A DNA stretch of 64,000 nucleotides from Altererythrobacter sp. H2. GTDB lineage: Bacteria; Pseudomonadota; Alphaproteobacteria; Sphingomonadales; Sphingomonadaceae. The translations under genes and the position numbers were made by a program. This document shows positions 35,391-43,998 of this stretch, in pieces. How positions within the stretch are numbered: the stretch's first letter is position 1; every line of letters starts with the position of its first letter. The notes under the pieces were generated by a model. The model saw nothing but the letters and a program-made list of their open reading frames with translations, did not search any database and was not told the DNA's origin. The stretch covers positions 310,001-374,000 of the forward strand of contig NZ_CP141285.1 of the NCBI RefSeq assembly GCF_035319885.1, read 5' to 3'.

Positions 35391-35420
35391 CTGTATTATA
35401 TGAACAATACAGTTCGTCAA
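35391..35420 (-). promoter_or_regulatory. Promoter with overlapping inverted-repeat operator for the pcm-like-tolC-popZ genes
   Basis: On the minus strand TTGACG (35415-35420) is followed after 14 bases by TATAAT (35395-35400). A 22-base inverted repeat, CTGTATT-N8-AATACAG (35391-35412), covers the -10 element and much of the spacer. The spacer is shorter than the optimal 17 bases, so activity may need an activator or use a shifted -10. The symmetry looks like a TetR-type operator; no regulator gene is adjacent. Confidence 0.5.
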
Positions 35421-35577
35421 TCCCCCGCACGGCGGGTGCTGTCGCCCTTAGGCGAGCCACTCTGCCGCGCCAAGCGCTTTGCTCCTTACCGAACGGGGCA
35501 GGCCCCATTCAGCGCGTGACCTAGGCAGGCCTGCGGCGTAAGGGACGCGGCAATCGACCGGAAGGAGCACAGCTTCG

Positions 35578-37104
35578 ATGAGCGACATGACCATTATCCG
35601 CGAAAGCGACCTGATCGAAAGCGTGGCCGACGCGCTGCAGTTCATCTCGTACTATCACCCGATAGACTACATCCGCGCCCTGGGGGAGGCCTACAAGGCC
35701 GAGCAGGGCCCGGCGGCCAAGGACGCGATCGCGCAGATCCTGACCAACAGCCGGATGTGCGCGGAAGGCCACCGGCCGATCTGCCAGGACACCGGCATCG
35801 TCAACGTGTTCGTCAGATGGGGCCAGAACTGCCGACTGGATTCGGCCCTGAGCCTGCAGGACGTGGTCGATGAAGGGGTGCGGCGCGCCTACAACCATCC
35901 GGACAACAAGCTGCGCGCGTCGATCCTGGCCGATCCCGCCTTCACCCGCCGCAACACGCGCGACAACACGCCGTGCGTGCTCTCGGTCGAGATGGTGCCG
36001 GGTAACACTGTCAGCATCGATGTGGCAGCCAAGGGCGGCGGCAGCGAGAACAAGTCCAAGTTCAAGATGATGAACCCGAGCGACAATATCGTTGACTGGG
36101 TGGTCGAGCAGATCCCGGCGATGGGTGCCGGCTGGTGCCCGCCGGGGATGCTCGGCATCGGCATCGGCGGCACTGCCGAGCATTGCATGAAGCTGGCCAA
36201 ATTGAGCCTGATGGAGCCGATCGACATGGCCCAGCTCAAGCTGCGCGGGGCGCAGACTGATATCGAGCAGCTGCGGATCGATATCTTCGACGCAGTCAAC
36301 GCCATGGGCGTGGGTGCGCAGGGGCTGGGCGGGCTCTCGACCGTGCTTGACGTGAAGATCCTCGACGCGCCGTGCCACGCGGCCGGCAAGCCGGTGGCGA
36401 TGATCCCCAATTGTGCTGCCACCCGCCACGCCCACTTCACGCTCGACGGAAGCGGCCCGGCCTACCTCGAGCAGCCCGATCTGGACCAGTGGCCTGACGT
36501 CCACTGGCAGCCGGATGCAGCCGCGAAGCGGGTCGATCTCGACACCCTGACGGCCGAAGAAGTGGCGGGCTGGAAGCACGGCGACCGGCTGTTGCTGAGC
36601 GGCAGGATGCTGACCGGGCGCGATGCCGCCCACAAGCGGATACAGGACATGCTGGCGCGCGGGGAGGAGCTCCCGGTCGATTTCCGCGGCCGCGCGATCT
36701 ACTACGTCGGTCCGGTCGATCCGGTGATGGGCGAAGTCGTCGGTCCGGCCGGTCCGACCACCGCGACCCGGATGGACAAGTTCACCGAGATGATGCTCGA
36801 CCTTGGCCTGCTGGCGATGATCGGCAAGGCGGAACGCGGCGCGGATGCGGTCGATGTGATCAGCCGGTTCAAGGTCGCTTACCTGATGGCGACCGGCGGC
36901 GCGGCCTATCTGGTGGCGCGCGCGATCAAGGAAGCGCGGGTGGTCGGATTCGAGGATCTCGGCATGGAAGCGATCTACGAATTCACGGTCGAGAACATGC
37001 CGGTCACGGTCGCGGTCGATGCCGCCGGGAACAACGTCCACAAGCTGGCCCCGGCCGAATGGCGCGAGCGGATTGCCCGGGAAGGTCTGCTGACGGCCGG
37101 ATGA
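35578..37104 (+). CDS. Fumarate hydratase, class I
   Basis: A 508-residue [4Fe-4S] class I fumarase of the TCA cycle that hydrates fumarate to malate. The N-terminal domain is followed by the C-terminal Fumerase_C domain (from about residue 330, AEEVAGWKHGDRLLLSGRML). Likely cluster ligands are Cys69 in RPICQDTG, Cys187 in GAGWCPPGM and Cys279 in IPNCAATRH; their spacing (118 and 92) is close to that in the Leishmania enzyme. The cluster is oxygen-sensitive. AAGGAG lies about 12 bases before ATG 35578. Confidence 0.95.
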   Translation: MSDMTIIRESDLIESVADALQFISYYHPIDYIRALGEAYKAEQGPAAKDAIAQILTNSRMCAEGHRPICQDTGIVNVFVRWGQNCRLDSALSLQDVVDEGVRRAYNHPDNKLRASILADPAFTRRNTRDNTPCVLSVEMVPGNTVSIDVAAKGGGSENKSKFKMMNPSDNIVDWVVEQIPAMGAGWCPPGMLGIGIGGTAEHCMKLAKLSLMEPIDMAQLKLRGAQTDIEQLRIDIFDAVNAMGVGAQGLGGLSTVLDVKILDAPCHAAGKPVAMIPNCAATRHAHFTLDGSGPAYLEQPDLDQWPDVHWQPDAAAKRVDLDTLTAEEVAGWKHGDRLLLSGRMLTGRDAAHKRIQDMLARGEELPVDFRGRAIYYVGPVDPVMGEVVGPAGPTTATRMDKFTEMMLDLGLLAMIGKAERGADAVDVISRFKVAYLMATGGAAYLVARAIKEARVVGFEDLGMEAIYEFTVENMPVTVAVDAAGNNVHKLAPAEWRERIAREGLLTAG

Positions 37105-37183
37105 CAGAGTTCGACGAAAGGGCGAGCCTGTCCGATGGGGGCGCTGGCTTGGAGTGGGCTCCCGCCGCTAGAGCGGGGCGGTA

Positions 37184-38431
37184 ATGACCAGCCCCGTTCC
37201 AGAAAACGAAGTCGCCCGCGTGCCCGGTCGCACCGTGATGCTCTCGATCGTGTTGTTGTGGCTGTGCTACTTCCTGATCACCACCGTGCGCGGATCGATC
37301 ATCGGGCTCGATTTCGACGGCGAGACATTGCAGCGACGGGCCATGGTGTGCGGGGCCGGGATCCTCGTGACTACCGTGATGTGGCTCGTCATCCGGTTGG
37401 TTGACCGGCAGGCGGTCTGGATCAAGGCACTTGTCTCGCCCTTGGTGGCCATCCCCGCCGCGCTGGCAATCGCACAGGCGAACCAATGGGCTTTTGCCGA
37501 CATTCAGAGCCGCGCCATTCAGAAGATCGGCGCCGAGCAAGGCATCAAGCTCCGTCAGGACGAAGCGGGCAATATCCTGCTAGACCTGCCTGAGGCCGGG
37601 TCGACCGGGGCGGCGCAGGTGGGCGCGGGTGAAAACCTCAAAGCCGCTGTCGGTGGCCGGTCTGGCACCATCACCCTGGCCAAGGCACCCGCAGGGTTTG
37701 ACCGCTGGCGGCAGCTGTCGGGCGTCGCGCTCAGTCCCTATTTCCTCCTCCTGGCATGGGCGGCGCTCTACCTTGCCTTGCTGGCCGGGGCGCAGGCCCG
37801 CGCCGCCGAACGACGCGAGGAGCGGTTCCGCAGCGCAGCCAAAGCGGCGGAGCTGCGATCCCTGCGCTACCAGGTCAATCCGCACTTCCTGTTCAACACA
37901 TTGAATTCGCTGTCCTCGATGGTCATGACCGGCAAGACCGAACAGGCAGAGGCGATGATCCAGACCATCGCCAGTTTCTATCGCCACAGCCTTGCCGACG
38001 ATGCCAGCGCCGATGTCATGCTGGCTGACGAGTTTGCCCTGCAGCAGCATTATCTCGACATCGAGGCGGTTCGCTTCCCTGACCGGTTGCGTCCGGTGTT
38101 CGAACTGCCTGACGGACTGGGCGAGGCGAGGGTGCCGGGGATGATCCTCCAGCCGCTGGTGGAGAATTCGGTCAAGTACGGCGTGGCCCCGGTCAATCGC
38201 CCGGTCACCCTCAAGGTGACGGCACGCGAAGAGTTCGGCCGGCTGGTGCTGGAAGTCTGCGATGACGGGCCCGGGGCGCCGCACGGCGCGAGCAATGGCT
38301 TCGGCATCGGGCTGGCCAATGTCCGTGACCGGCTCGAAGCGCGCTTCGGCAAGGAGGCCAGCCTGGTTTCCGGCCCGGTCGGGAACGGCTATCGTACCGA
38401 AATCCGCCTGCCGCTGGTGACCCATGTCTGA
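37184..38431 (+). CDS. LytS-type sensor histidine kinase
   Basis: A 415-residue membrane kinase of the His_kinase/HATPase_c type. The N-terminal half holds four hydrophobic segments (about 18-38, 52-72, 84-98 and 178-200) with a variable periplasmic loop of about 75 residues between the third and fourth. The phospho-acceptor histidine lies in YQVNPHFLFNTLNSLSSMV (about 230-248). The ATPase domain follows with LQPLVENSVKYGV (N box) and the glycine-rich DDGPGAPHGASNGFGIGLAN. The signal is unknown. It overlaps the LytTR regulator gene by eight bases, so the pair is a two-component system. Confidence 0.93.
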   Translation: MTSPVPENEVARVPGRTVMLSIVLLWLCYFLITTVRGSIIGLDFDGETLQRRAMVCGAGILVTTVMWLVIRLVDRQAVWIKALVSPLVAIPAALAIAQANQWAFADIQSRAIQKIGAEQGIKLRQDEAGNILLDLPEAGSTGAAQVGAGENLKAAVGGRSGTITLAKAPAGFDRWRQLSGVALSPYFLLLAWAALYLALLAGAQARAAERREERFRSAAKAAELRSLRYQVNPHFLFNTLNSLSSMVMTGKTEQAEAMIQTIASFYRHSLADDASADVMLADEFALQQHYLDIEAVRFPDRLRPVFELPDGLGEARVPGMILQPLVENSVKYGVAPVNRPVTLKVTAREEFGRLVLEVCDDGPGAPHGASNGFGIGLANVRDRLEARFGKEASLVSGPVGNGYRTEIRLPLVTHV

Positions 38432-39179
38432 CGAAGCCGCTGACGCCCCGCTCCGCACCCTGATCGTTGATGACGAACCGCTGGCGGTCGAGCGGCTGCA
38501 GGTCATCTGCGCCCGGATCCCGCACCTGGCGGTGGTCGGCACGGCCAGCGACGGCGCCGCGGCGCTGCGGCTGGTCGAGGCGCTTCATCCCGATCTCATC
38601 CTGCTCGACATGACCATGCCGGAACTCGATGGCCTGGGCGTGGCGCGAAAGCTGGCCCGGCGGGATCACCGGCCGGCCGTGATCTTCGTCACCGCGCACG
38701 ACCATTTTGCGGTGGAGGCGTTCGATCTGGAAGCGGTCGATTATGTGCTGAAACCCGTTGCGCCGGACCGGCTCGACCGGGCAATCGAGCGCGCTCTGGC
38801 GCGGCGGGGAGAGCGCTCCCGCCCGGCGGGCGAATGGCTGGAAGAACTGTGGGTGCCCCACCGGTCGGAACTGCTGCGGATCGAGGTCGCCCAGGTCGGG
38901 CGGATCGATGCGGAGCGCGACTATGTGCGGCTCCATGTCAGCGATGGCGGTGATGCGACCCGCAGTTATCTGCTGTTGCAGACCATTGCCGGGCTCGAAA
39001 GCCGGCTCGATCCGGCGCGTTTCATCCGGATCCATCGCTCCACTATCCTGCGCAAGGACCGGATCAAGGGCCTTCGCCACGATGGCCTGGGCGTCTGGTC
39101 GGTGGAGCTGGAGGACGGGGAGGCCTTGCGGATCGGGCGGACCTATCTGCCGCGGGTCAAGGCCATGGCCGGGCGCTGA
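38424..39179 (+). CDS. LytTR-family response regulator
   Basis: A 251-residue regulator with an N-terminal receiver (LIVDDEPLAVERLQVI; phospho-acceptor aspartate in LILLDMTMPELDG, about residue 59; lysine in DYVLKPVAPDRL) and a C-terminal LytTR DNA-binding domain (IEVAQVGRIDAERDYVRLHV, FIRIHRSTILRKDRI). LytTR proteins bind paired direct repeats at target promoters; no obvious pair was spotted here. The overlap with the kinase gene indicates one transcript. Confidence 0.94.
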   Translation: MSDEAADAPLRTLIVDDEPLAVERLQVICARIPHLAVVGTASDGAAALRLVEALHPDLILLDMTMPELDGLGVARKLARRDHRPAVIFVTAHDHFAVEAFDLEAVDYVLKPVAPDRLDRAIERALARRGERSRPAGEWLEELWVPHRSELLRIEVAQVGRIDAERDYVRLHVSDGGDATRSYLLLQTIAGLESRLDPARFIRIHRSTILRKDRIKGLRHDGLGVWSVELEDGEALRIGRTYLPRVKAMAGR

Positions 39180-39221
39180 GCGCTTCAGGCGGTCCCTGGC
39201 AAGGTTCAGGACAGAAAAGCA

Positions 39222-39256
39222 GGACCCGGGCCGGGGGACTGGTCCGGCCCGGGTCC
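39222..39256. terminator. Bidirectional hairpin between the LytTR and UrcA genes
   Basis: A perfect 13-base stem (39222-39234 with 39244-39256) around a nine-base loop, between two convergent genes. No strong U-tract is present, so it may work with Rho or simply block transcription readthrough. Confidence 0.7.
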
Positions 39257-39278
39257 ATCAGGTAGCGGCTGCGGGGTG

Positions 39279-39605
39279 TCAGCCGCCGAGCTGCTGTTCC
39301 GCCGCAGCGGCAGCAACCTGCTTCTTCGCCTCAGCCTTGGCCTGGCGGTAGCATCTGGTATCCTCGAGCGGGACGAGGCGGGTCCCGGTCCGCTGCTGGT
39401 CAAGGCCGCAGACCTTGCGGGCGGCGCGATCGATCCGTCGTTCAAGCGCAGCCTGGCCCTCCGGGTGGGAAAGATTGAGATCGGCGTATTGCACGCTGGT
39501 GGTGTTGGTCCGGGTTGCGACCTCGGCCGCGGCCGGGGCGATTGCAGTGAGTGATGCGAGTGTGCCGGCAAAGGCCAGCAGGGCCGCTTTCATGGGGGTT
39601 CTCAT
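39279..39605 (-). CDS. UrcA-family exported protein
   Basis: A 108-residue exported protein with signal peptide (MKAALLAFAGTLASLTAIAP through AAAE, about 5-28). The mature part has the UrcA pattern: SVQYADLNLSHPEGQAALER, RIDRAARKVCGLD and the second cysteine in DTRCYRQAKAEA. UrcA proteins are common in sphingomonads and related bacteria and lack a known function. The two cysteines, about 20 residues apart, would form a disulfide. Either ATG 39605 or ATG 39593 could start it; the longer form is taken. Confidence 0.85.
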   Translation of the reverse strand: MRTPMKAALLAFAGTLASLTAIAPAAAEVATRTNTTSVQYADLNLSHPEGQAALERRIDRAARKVCGLDQQRTGTRLVPLEDTRCYRQAKAEAKKQVAAAAAEQQLGG

Positions 39606-39812
39606 CGGTTTATCCTCCTTGTGCGGACCTTCCCGACGTGGGGGTGGAAGGCTTTCCGCAAGGATGGATATGCGCCTTCCAGACACGGCACGCTTGCCCG
39701 CATCGGCAGCTGGGTTAGTCGGTTCGACCGGCGCGGACCCGCCCGACGGACTGCGCAAACCGGCGGACGAAAGGTGTTTGGCAACCGACCGGCGGCAGGG
39801 CACAAGGCGGCT

Positions 39813-40079
39813 ATGGCGTTGATCGTGACCTTCCTGCTCGGAATCGGCAACTTCGCGATGCACAAGGCAGTGCTGGAGAGCGGCCACCGGCTGCTTGGCC
39901 AGTTCGCGCTGGCGCCCGGCGGCAAGCCCAGGCGCGTCACGCTGCTGGTCGAGTTCATTATCCTGCTGGCCGCGATGCTGGGCACCGCCAACGGGCTGCC
40001 GGGCCTTGCCTTGGGCTACCTGCTCTACTCGCTCGCCAATGGTCTTTCGGCCTGGCTGATCCTGACCGGCCGGGTTTAG
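39813..40079 (+). CDS. Small membrane protein, unknown
   Basis: An 88-residue hydrophobic protein, not recognised by family name. It begins MALIVTFLLGIGNFAMHKAV, continues with a short basic loop (GGKPRRVT) and two more helices (LLVEFIILLAAMLGTANGL, then LALGYLLYSLANGLSAWLIL). The GNFAMHKAVLESGHRLL segment seems conserved in style and might be a functional site. The stop codon lies within the first unit of a 16-base tandem repeat that continues past the gene. Upstream, 39609-39812 holds an inverted repeat (GGAAGGC/GCCTTCC) and the divergent urcA promoter. Confidence 0.65.
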   Translation: MALIVTFLLGIGNFAMHKAVLESGHRLLGQFALAPGGKPRRVTLLVEFIILLAAMLGTANGLPGLALGYLLYSLANGLSAWLILTGRV

Positions 40080-40115
40080 AACGGGCCGGGTTTAGAACGG
40101 GTCGGGTCTGGAACG
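40068..40115. repeat. Three 16-base tandem repeats at the end of the small membrane protein gene
   Basis: Units 40068-40083 and 40084-40099 are both GGCCGGGTTTAGAACG; 40100-40115 (GGTCGGGTCTGGAACG) differs at three positions. The stop codon TAG lies in the first unit. Confidence 0.85.
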
Positions 40116-40133
40116 GGCGGATCCGGGGCAGGC

Positions 40134-40931
40134 CTACTCGCCCCTGAACACCGGCGCGCGCTTTTCCAGCAGGGCATCGACCCCTTCCAGGTGGTCGGCG
40201 GTGACATGCATCAATGCCTGGGCGTTGGCGGCCATCTCCAGCGCGGTGTCGTAGGTGGTGTGCCGCCCCTGGCGCATCAGGTTCTTGGCCTGCCGCAAGG
40301 CGTGGGGCGGCATGGCCGCGACTTTGGCCGCCAGGGCCCGGGCTTCATCCATCAGGCTGTCCTGTGACACGACCCGGCTGACCAGACCCCAGTCGAGCGC
40401 GGTCGCGGCATCGATTACCTCGCCGGTATAGAACAGTTCGGCCGCGCGCGCCTCGCCGATAACCCGCGGCAGCACCCAGGTGCCGCCATCACCCGGGATG
40501 ATCCCGAGCTTGAGGAAAGTGACGCCGAATTTCGCCTTGTCGCTGGCGATCCGCATGTCGGCAAGGCAGGCCAGATCGCATCCCAGCCCGATCGCCGGGC
40601 CGTTGACCGCCGCGATCAGGGGCACGCGCAGGCCGTAGAGCGCGCGCAGGATCTTGTGGATGTTGTTGCGATAGCCGTCGGCAATGGTCGGCGCGTTGCC
40701 GCCGAAATTGCCGGTCTTGTCCTTCATTGCCTTGATGTCGCCGCCAGCCGAGAACGCCCGCCCCGCCCCGGTCAGGATCACACAGCGCACGTCCATATCG
40801 GCATTGATCGCCTCGCAGGCGGCCACAAACGCATCCCCGTCGCCTGCGGCGCCCAGCGGGTTCATCGTCTCCGCCCGGTTGAGCGTGAGGATAGTGACGT
40901 GGTTGGCAGTGGAGATGCTGAGGAGGGTCAT
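40134..40931 (-). CDS. Enoyl-CoA hydratase/isomerase (crotonase family)
   Basis: A 265-residue crotonase-fold protein. Oxyanion-hole and CoA-binding segments are AFSAGGDIKAMKDKTG (about 60-75) and NGPAIGLGCDLACLADMRIA (about 110-129). Near the catalytic position is FLKLGIIPGDGGTWVLPRVI; the typical second catalytic glutamate of hydratases is replaced by Asp/Gly residues, so isomerase or another crotonase activity is possible. The likely substrate is an acyl-CoA in fatty-acid or aromatic breakdown. It is convergent with the small membrane protein gene and followed upstream by a palindromic repeat element. Confidence 0.85.
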   Translation of the reverse strand: MTLLSISTANHVTILTLNRAETMNPLGAAGDGDAFVAACEAINADMDVRCVILTGAGRAFSAGGDIKAMKDKTGNFGGNAPTIADGYRNNIHKILRALYGLRVPLIAAVNGPAIGLGCDLACLADMRIASDKAKFGVTFLKLGIIPGDGGTWVLPRVIGEARAAELFYTGEVIDAATALDWGLVSRVVSQDSLMDEARALAAKVAAMPPHALRQAKNLMRQGRHTTYDTALEMAANAQALMHVTADHLEGVDALLEKRAPVFRGE

Positions 40932-40978
40932 GGGCGAGGCATCCTTTCGCCCACCCCCATGCCATCACCCATCCACTT

Positions 40979-41073
40979 CGTCACCCCGGCCCCCGAGCCG
41001 GGGTCCAGCTTTTCTCCGGAACCCGCGCCACCTCGCCAGAACAGCGGGACCCCGGATCAAGTCCGGGGTGACG
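40979..41073. repeat. Palindromic intergenic repeat (REP/MITE-like element)
   Basis: The ends CGTCACCCCGG (40979-40989) and CCGGGGTGACG (41063-41073) are inverted copies. Each end is itself a hairpin: ACCCCGG-N7-CCGGGGT on the left and ACCCCGGATCAAGTCCGGGGT on the right. The spacer is about 50 bases. No coding capacity is apparent. Elements of this form are frequent between genes in sphingomonad genomes as I recall; no second copy was noticed in this window. Confidence 0.75.
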
Positions 41074-41076
41074 GTG

Positions 41077-41499
41077 CTAGTGAGGCCCCATGTCAAGCCA
41101 TCGCCCGTAGTTGCGAATCGTTACCGGCCAGTTCTTCGGCCAATCAGGCAGGTTACTCTCGTGGAAGCCGCGCCGCTCGGCCCATTCGCGCGGCCAGTCC
41201 ATACTGATGTCGTCATCGTCGATTGGCAGATCCTTGATGAGGTCGTCATCAGGGTGCGGCGTCAGCGAGGGCTCGTGAAACTTAAGGCAGGAGAGCGTCG
41301 TCTGCCAAAGAAAACGGGCGGCATCTTCAGAGACGTCGCTCACCATCAATTCCATGAACTGTGCTTCGGTGAGATTTGCCCGCCGGGCGTGTGTCGCCCG
41401 GATTTGCCGCCTGGTGTTCCGCCATGCCACACCAAACATGATCCCGAGGAAGCCTGCGACCGTGAATGTTGCCCAAAGCCAGTCAGGGACCAAGGACAT
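41077..41499 (-). CDS. Membrane-anchored protein with DUF1493-like acidic module, unknown
   Basis: A 140-residue protein with one N-terminal membrane helix (LWATFTVAGFLGIMFGVAW, about 8-26), a basic helical stretch (RNTRRQIRATHARRANLTEA), and an acidic cytoplasmic part containing PDDDLIKDLPIDDDDISMDW. That last segment resembles the acyl-carrier-like loop of DUF1493 proteins, which lack the phosphopantetheine serine; the similarity is by eye and weak. GGTGAG lies about five bases before ATG 41499; GTG 41508 is an alternative. It follows dxs by 18 bases in the same direction and may be co-transcribed. Its 3' end abuts the palindromic repeat. Confidence 0.65.
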   Translation of the reverse strand: MSLVPDWLWATFTVAGFLGIMFGVAWRNTRRQIRATHARRANLTEAQFMELMVSDVSEDAARFLWQTTLSCLKFHEPSLTPHPDDDLIKDLPIDDDDISMDWPREWAERRGFHESNLPDWPKNWPVTIRNYGRWLDMGPH

Positions 41500-41517
41500 A
41501 ACACTCACCGAATTAGA

Positions 41518-43440
41518 TCAAGCCCGCGCCTCTTCCACGCCCGCGCTGTTATGCCGCAGCGCTTTCAGCACGGTGTCGACGATATGCGGCGCGTTGAGCC
41601 CGGCTTCGTCGTACTGCTTTACCGGATCGTTCTGGTCCTGGAACGTGTCGGGCAGGCGCATGGTGCGGACCTTAAGGCCTGCATCAGTCAGGCCTTCATC
41701 GCTGGCGAAGGTCAGCACGTGAGCGCCGAGGCCGCCGATCGCGCCTTCTTCGATCGTCACCACCACTTCGTGGGTGCGCATCAGCTTCTCGATCAGTCCG
41801 GTATCGAGCGGCTTGACGAAGCGCAGGTCTGCGACCGTGGTGGACAGCCCCTTTGCGTCGAGCTGGTCGGCCGCCTTCAGCGCTTCGGCAAGACGGGTGC
41901 CGAGCGAGAGGATCGCCACCTTGGACCCTTCCCGTACCACCCGGCCCTTGCCGATTTCGAGTTTCTGCGGAACCTCCGGCAGGGCCACCCCCGTGCCATT
42001 GCCGCGCGGATAGCGGAAGGCGATCGGGCCGCTGTCGTGTTCGGCGGCGGTGTAGGTCATGTGGACCAGCTCCGCCTCGTCGGCCGCCGCCATCACCACC
42101 ATGTTGGGCAGGGTGGCAAGGTAGGTGACGTCGAAGCTGCCGGCATGGGTCGCCCCGTCGGCGCCGACCAGCCCCGCGCGGTCAATCGCGAAACGGACGG
42201 GCAGGTTCTGGATGCACACATCGTGCACCACCTGGTCATAGGCGCGCTGGAGGAAGGTCGAATAGATCGCGCAGAACGGGCGCATCCCCTGTGCGGCGAG
42301 TCCGGCAGCAAAGGTCACCCCGTGCTGCTCGGCAATGCCGACGTCGAAGGCGCGAGTGGGGTGCGCCTTGGCGAAGCGGTCAATCCCCGTCCCGCTCGGC
42401 ATGGCGGCGGTGATGGCGCAGATCAGCGGGTCAGTCACGGCCAGTTTGGCGAGGGTATCGCCGAACACGTTCTGGTAGGCGGGCGGGCCACCTGCGCTCT
42501 TCTTCTGTTCGCCGGTGACGACGTCGAACTTGACCACGCCGTGGTATTTGTCGGCGCTGTTTTCGGCCGGGGCATAGCCCTTGCCCTTCTGGGTCACGAC
42601 ATGGATCAGGCACGGGCCCTCGGCGGCGTCGCGCACGTTCTCCAGCACCGGCACCAGCTGGTCGAGATCGTGCCCGTCGATCGGGCCGACGTAGTAGAAC
42701 CCCAGCTCTTCGAACAGGGTGCCGCCCATGGCCAGGCCGCGGGCGAATTCATCGGTCTTGCGCGCAGCGATGTGGAGCGGGCGGGGCAGCTTGCGGGCAA
42801 ACCGCCTGGCAAGCTCGCGCAGGCCCAGGAACTGGCCGGAGGAGACGAGCCGGGCAAGGTAGGACGATAGCCCACCCACCGGCGGGGCAATCGACATGTC
42901 GTTGTCGTTGAGGATGACGACCAGCCGGTTACCGGCAGCCTCGGCGTTGTTCATCGCCTCGTAGGCCATGCCGGCACTCATCGCGCCGTCGCCGATCACG
43001 GCAATTCCGCGCCCCGGCTCATCCTTCATCTTGGCCGCCAGGGCAAAGCCGAGCGCGGCGCTGATCGAGGTGGAGGAGTGGGCCGCGCCGAACGGGTCGT
43101 ATTCGCTTTCGCTACGCTTGGTGAAGCCTGAGAGGCCGCCACCCTGGCGCAGGGTGCGAATCCGGTCGCGCCGCCCGGTCAGGATCTTGTGCGGATAGCA
43201 CTGGTGGCCGACATCCCATACCAGCTTGTCGGTCGGCGTATCGAATACGTAGTGGATCGCGACTGTCAGCTCGACCACGCCAAGGCCCGAGCCGAGATGG
43301 CCGCCGGATGTGCTGACGGCTGAAATGGTCTCGGCGCGAAGTTCATCGGCCAGCTGGCGCAATTCCTCGCGCGGGAGCCGTCGCAGATCGGCGGGCAGGT
43401 GGACCTGATCGAGTGTGGGGGTGGTCGGACGTTCGCTCAT
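41518..43440 (-). CDS. dxs: 1-deoxy-D-xylulose-5-phosphate synthase
   Basis: A 640-residue thiamine-diphosphate enzyme that condenses pyruvate and glyceraldehyde 3-phosphate, the entry step of MEP isoprenoid synthesis. It shows the full transketolase-like order: [20 protein letters not shown] (histidine and ThDP site), [17 protein letters not shown] with the GDG...N motif (about 150-166), the pyrimidine-binding domain with [14 protein letters not shown], and the C-terminal domain with [14 protein letters not shown]. Isoprenoids here would feed quinones and, in many sphingomonads, carotenoids. The start ATG 43440 is taken over an in-frame ATG 15 bases upstream. Confidence 0.97.
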   Translation of the reverse strand: MSERPTTPTLDQVHLPADLRRLPREELRQLADELRAETISAVSTSGGHLGSGLGVVELTVAIHYVFDTPTDKLVWDVGHQCYPHKILTGRRDRIRTLRQGGGLSGFTKRSESEYDPFGAAHSSTSISAALGFALAAKMKDEPGRGIAVIGDGAMSAGMAYEAMNNAEAAGNRLVVILNDNDMSIAPPVGGLSSYLARLVSSGQFLGLRELARRFARKLPRPLHIAARKTDEFARGLAMGGTLFEELGFYYVGPIDGHDLDQLVPVLENVRDAAEGPCLIHVVTQKGKGYAPAENSADKYHGVVKFDVVTGEQKKSAGGPPAYQNVFGDTLAKLAVTDPLICAITAAMPSGTGIDRFAKAHPTRAFDVGIAEQHGVTFAAGLAAQGMRPFCAIYSTFLQRAYDQVVHDVCIQNLPVRFAIDRAGLVGADGATHAGSFDVTYLATLPNMVVMAAADEAELVHMTYTAAEHDSGPIAFRYPRGNGTGVALPEVPQKLEIGKGRVVREGSKVAILSLGTRLAEALKAADQLDAKGLSTTVADLRFVKPLDTGLIEKLMRTHEVVVTIEEGAIGGLGAHVLTFASDEGLTDAGLKVRTMRLPDTFQDQNDPVKQYDEAGLNAPHIVDTVLKALRHNSAGVEEARA

Positions 43441-43500
43441 CGGCATTGCATACACATGCGAAGTGAGGCTGTCGATGAACCGGAATCAGGTGCCATGCCC

Positions 43501-43962
43501 TCAGCCCGCGCAGGCGGAGCACAGGCCGCGTACTTCGATGATCGGGCGGCGAATGGCAAAACCGGCTGAGACGGCTACCTCCCGAACCGCGCGGGATACA
43601 CCGTCATGGTCGATATGGGTGGCTTCCCCGCATTCATCGCAGACCAGGAAGATGCAGTCATGCGCGCAGCCCGGGTGGCTGTTGGCGAGATAGGCGTTCG
43701 CGCTCTCCACCCTCAGCGCGAGGTTGTTGGTCACGAACAGGTCAAGGATGCGGTATACGCTGTTGGCTGCAACCCGCTTGCCGCGGCTGCGCGAAAGGTT
43801 GTCGGCGATGTCATAAGCGGAGGCAGGCCGGTCATGCCGGGCCAGTTCCTCGAACACCGCCTGGCGCATGCCGGTCCACTGTTCTCCGGCCCCCGTCAAT
43901 GCCGCTTCGGCCGCTGCGACCAGTGCCTTGCCGCGGTGTTCATGATGCGAATGGTCGTGCAT
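43501..43962 (-). CDS. Fur-family repressor, Zur-like
   Basis: A 153-residue Fur-superfamily metalloregulator. It has a histidine-rich N-terminus (MHDHSHHEHRGK), a winged helix (WTGMRQAVFEELARHDRPAS, then NSVYRILDLFVTNNLALRV) and a dimerisation domain with two CXXC pairs, CDECG (about 111-115) and CSAC at the C-terminus, that bind structural zinc. The HPGCAHDCIFLVCDECG context resembles Zur more than Fur or PerR. It would repress zinc uptake genes when zinc is plentiful. No znuABC genes are nearby, so the metal is inferred from sequence style only. Confidence 0.85.
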   Translation of the reverse strand: MHDHSHHEHRGKALVAAAEAALTGAGEQWTGMRQAVFEELARHDRPASAYDIADNLSRSRGKRVAANSVYRILDLFVTNNLALRVESANAYLANSHPGCAHDCIFLVCDECGEATHIDHDGVSRAVREVAVSAGFAIRRPIIEVRGLCSACAG

Positions 43963-43998
43963 GGCACCGATATATGCGGCGCGCGGGCGGATTGCCAA

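Noticed and set aside
35521-37041. Minus-strand open frame opposite fumarase
   Set aside because: It is a mirror of a highly conserved class I fumarase with correctly spaced cluster cysteines on the plus strand.
40684-42870. Long plus-strand open frame opposite crotonase and dxs
   Set aside because: It is a shadow of dxs on the other strand and crosses the palindromic repeat; its composition is not protein-like.
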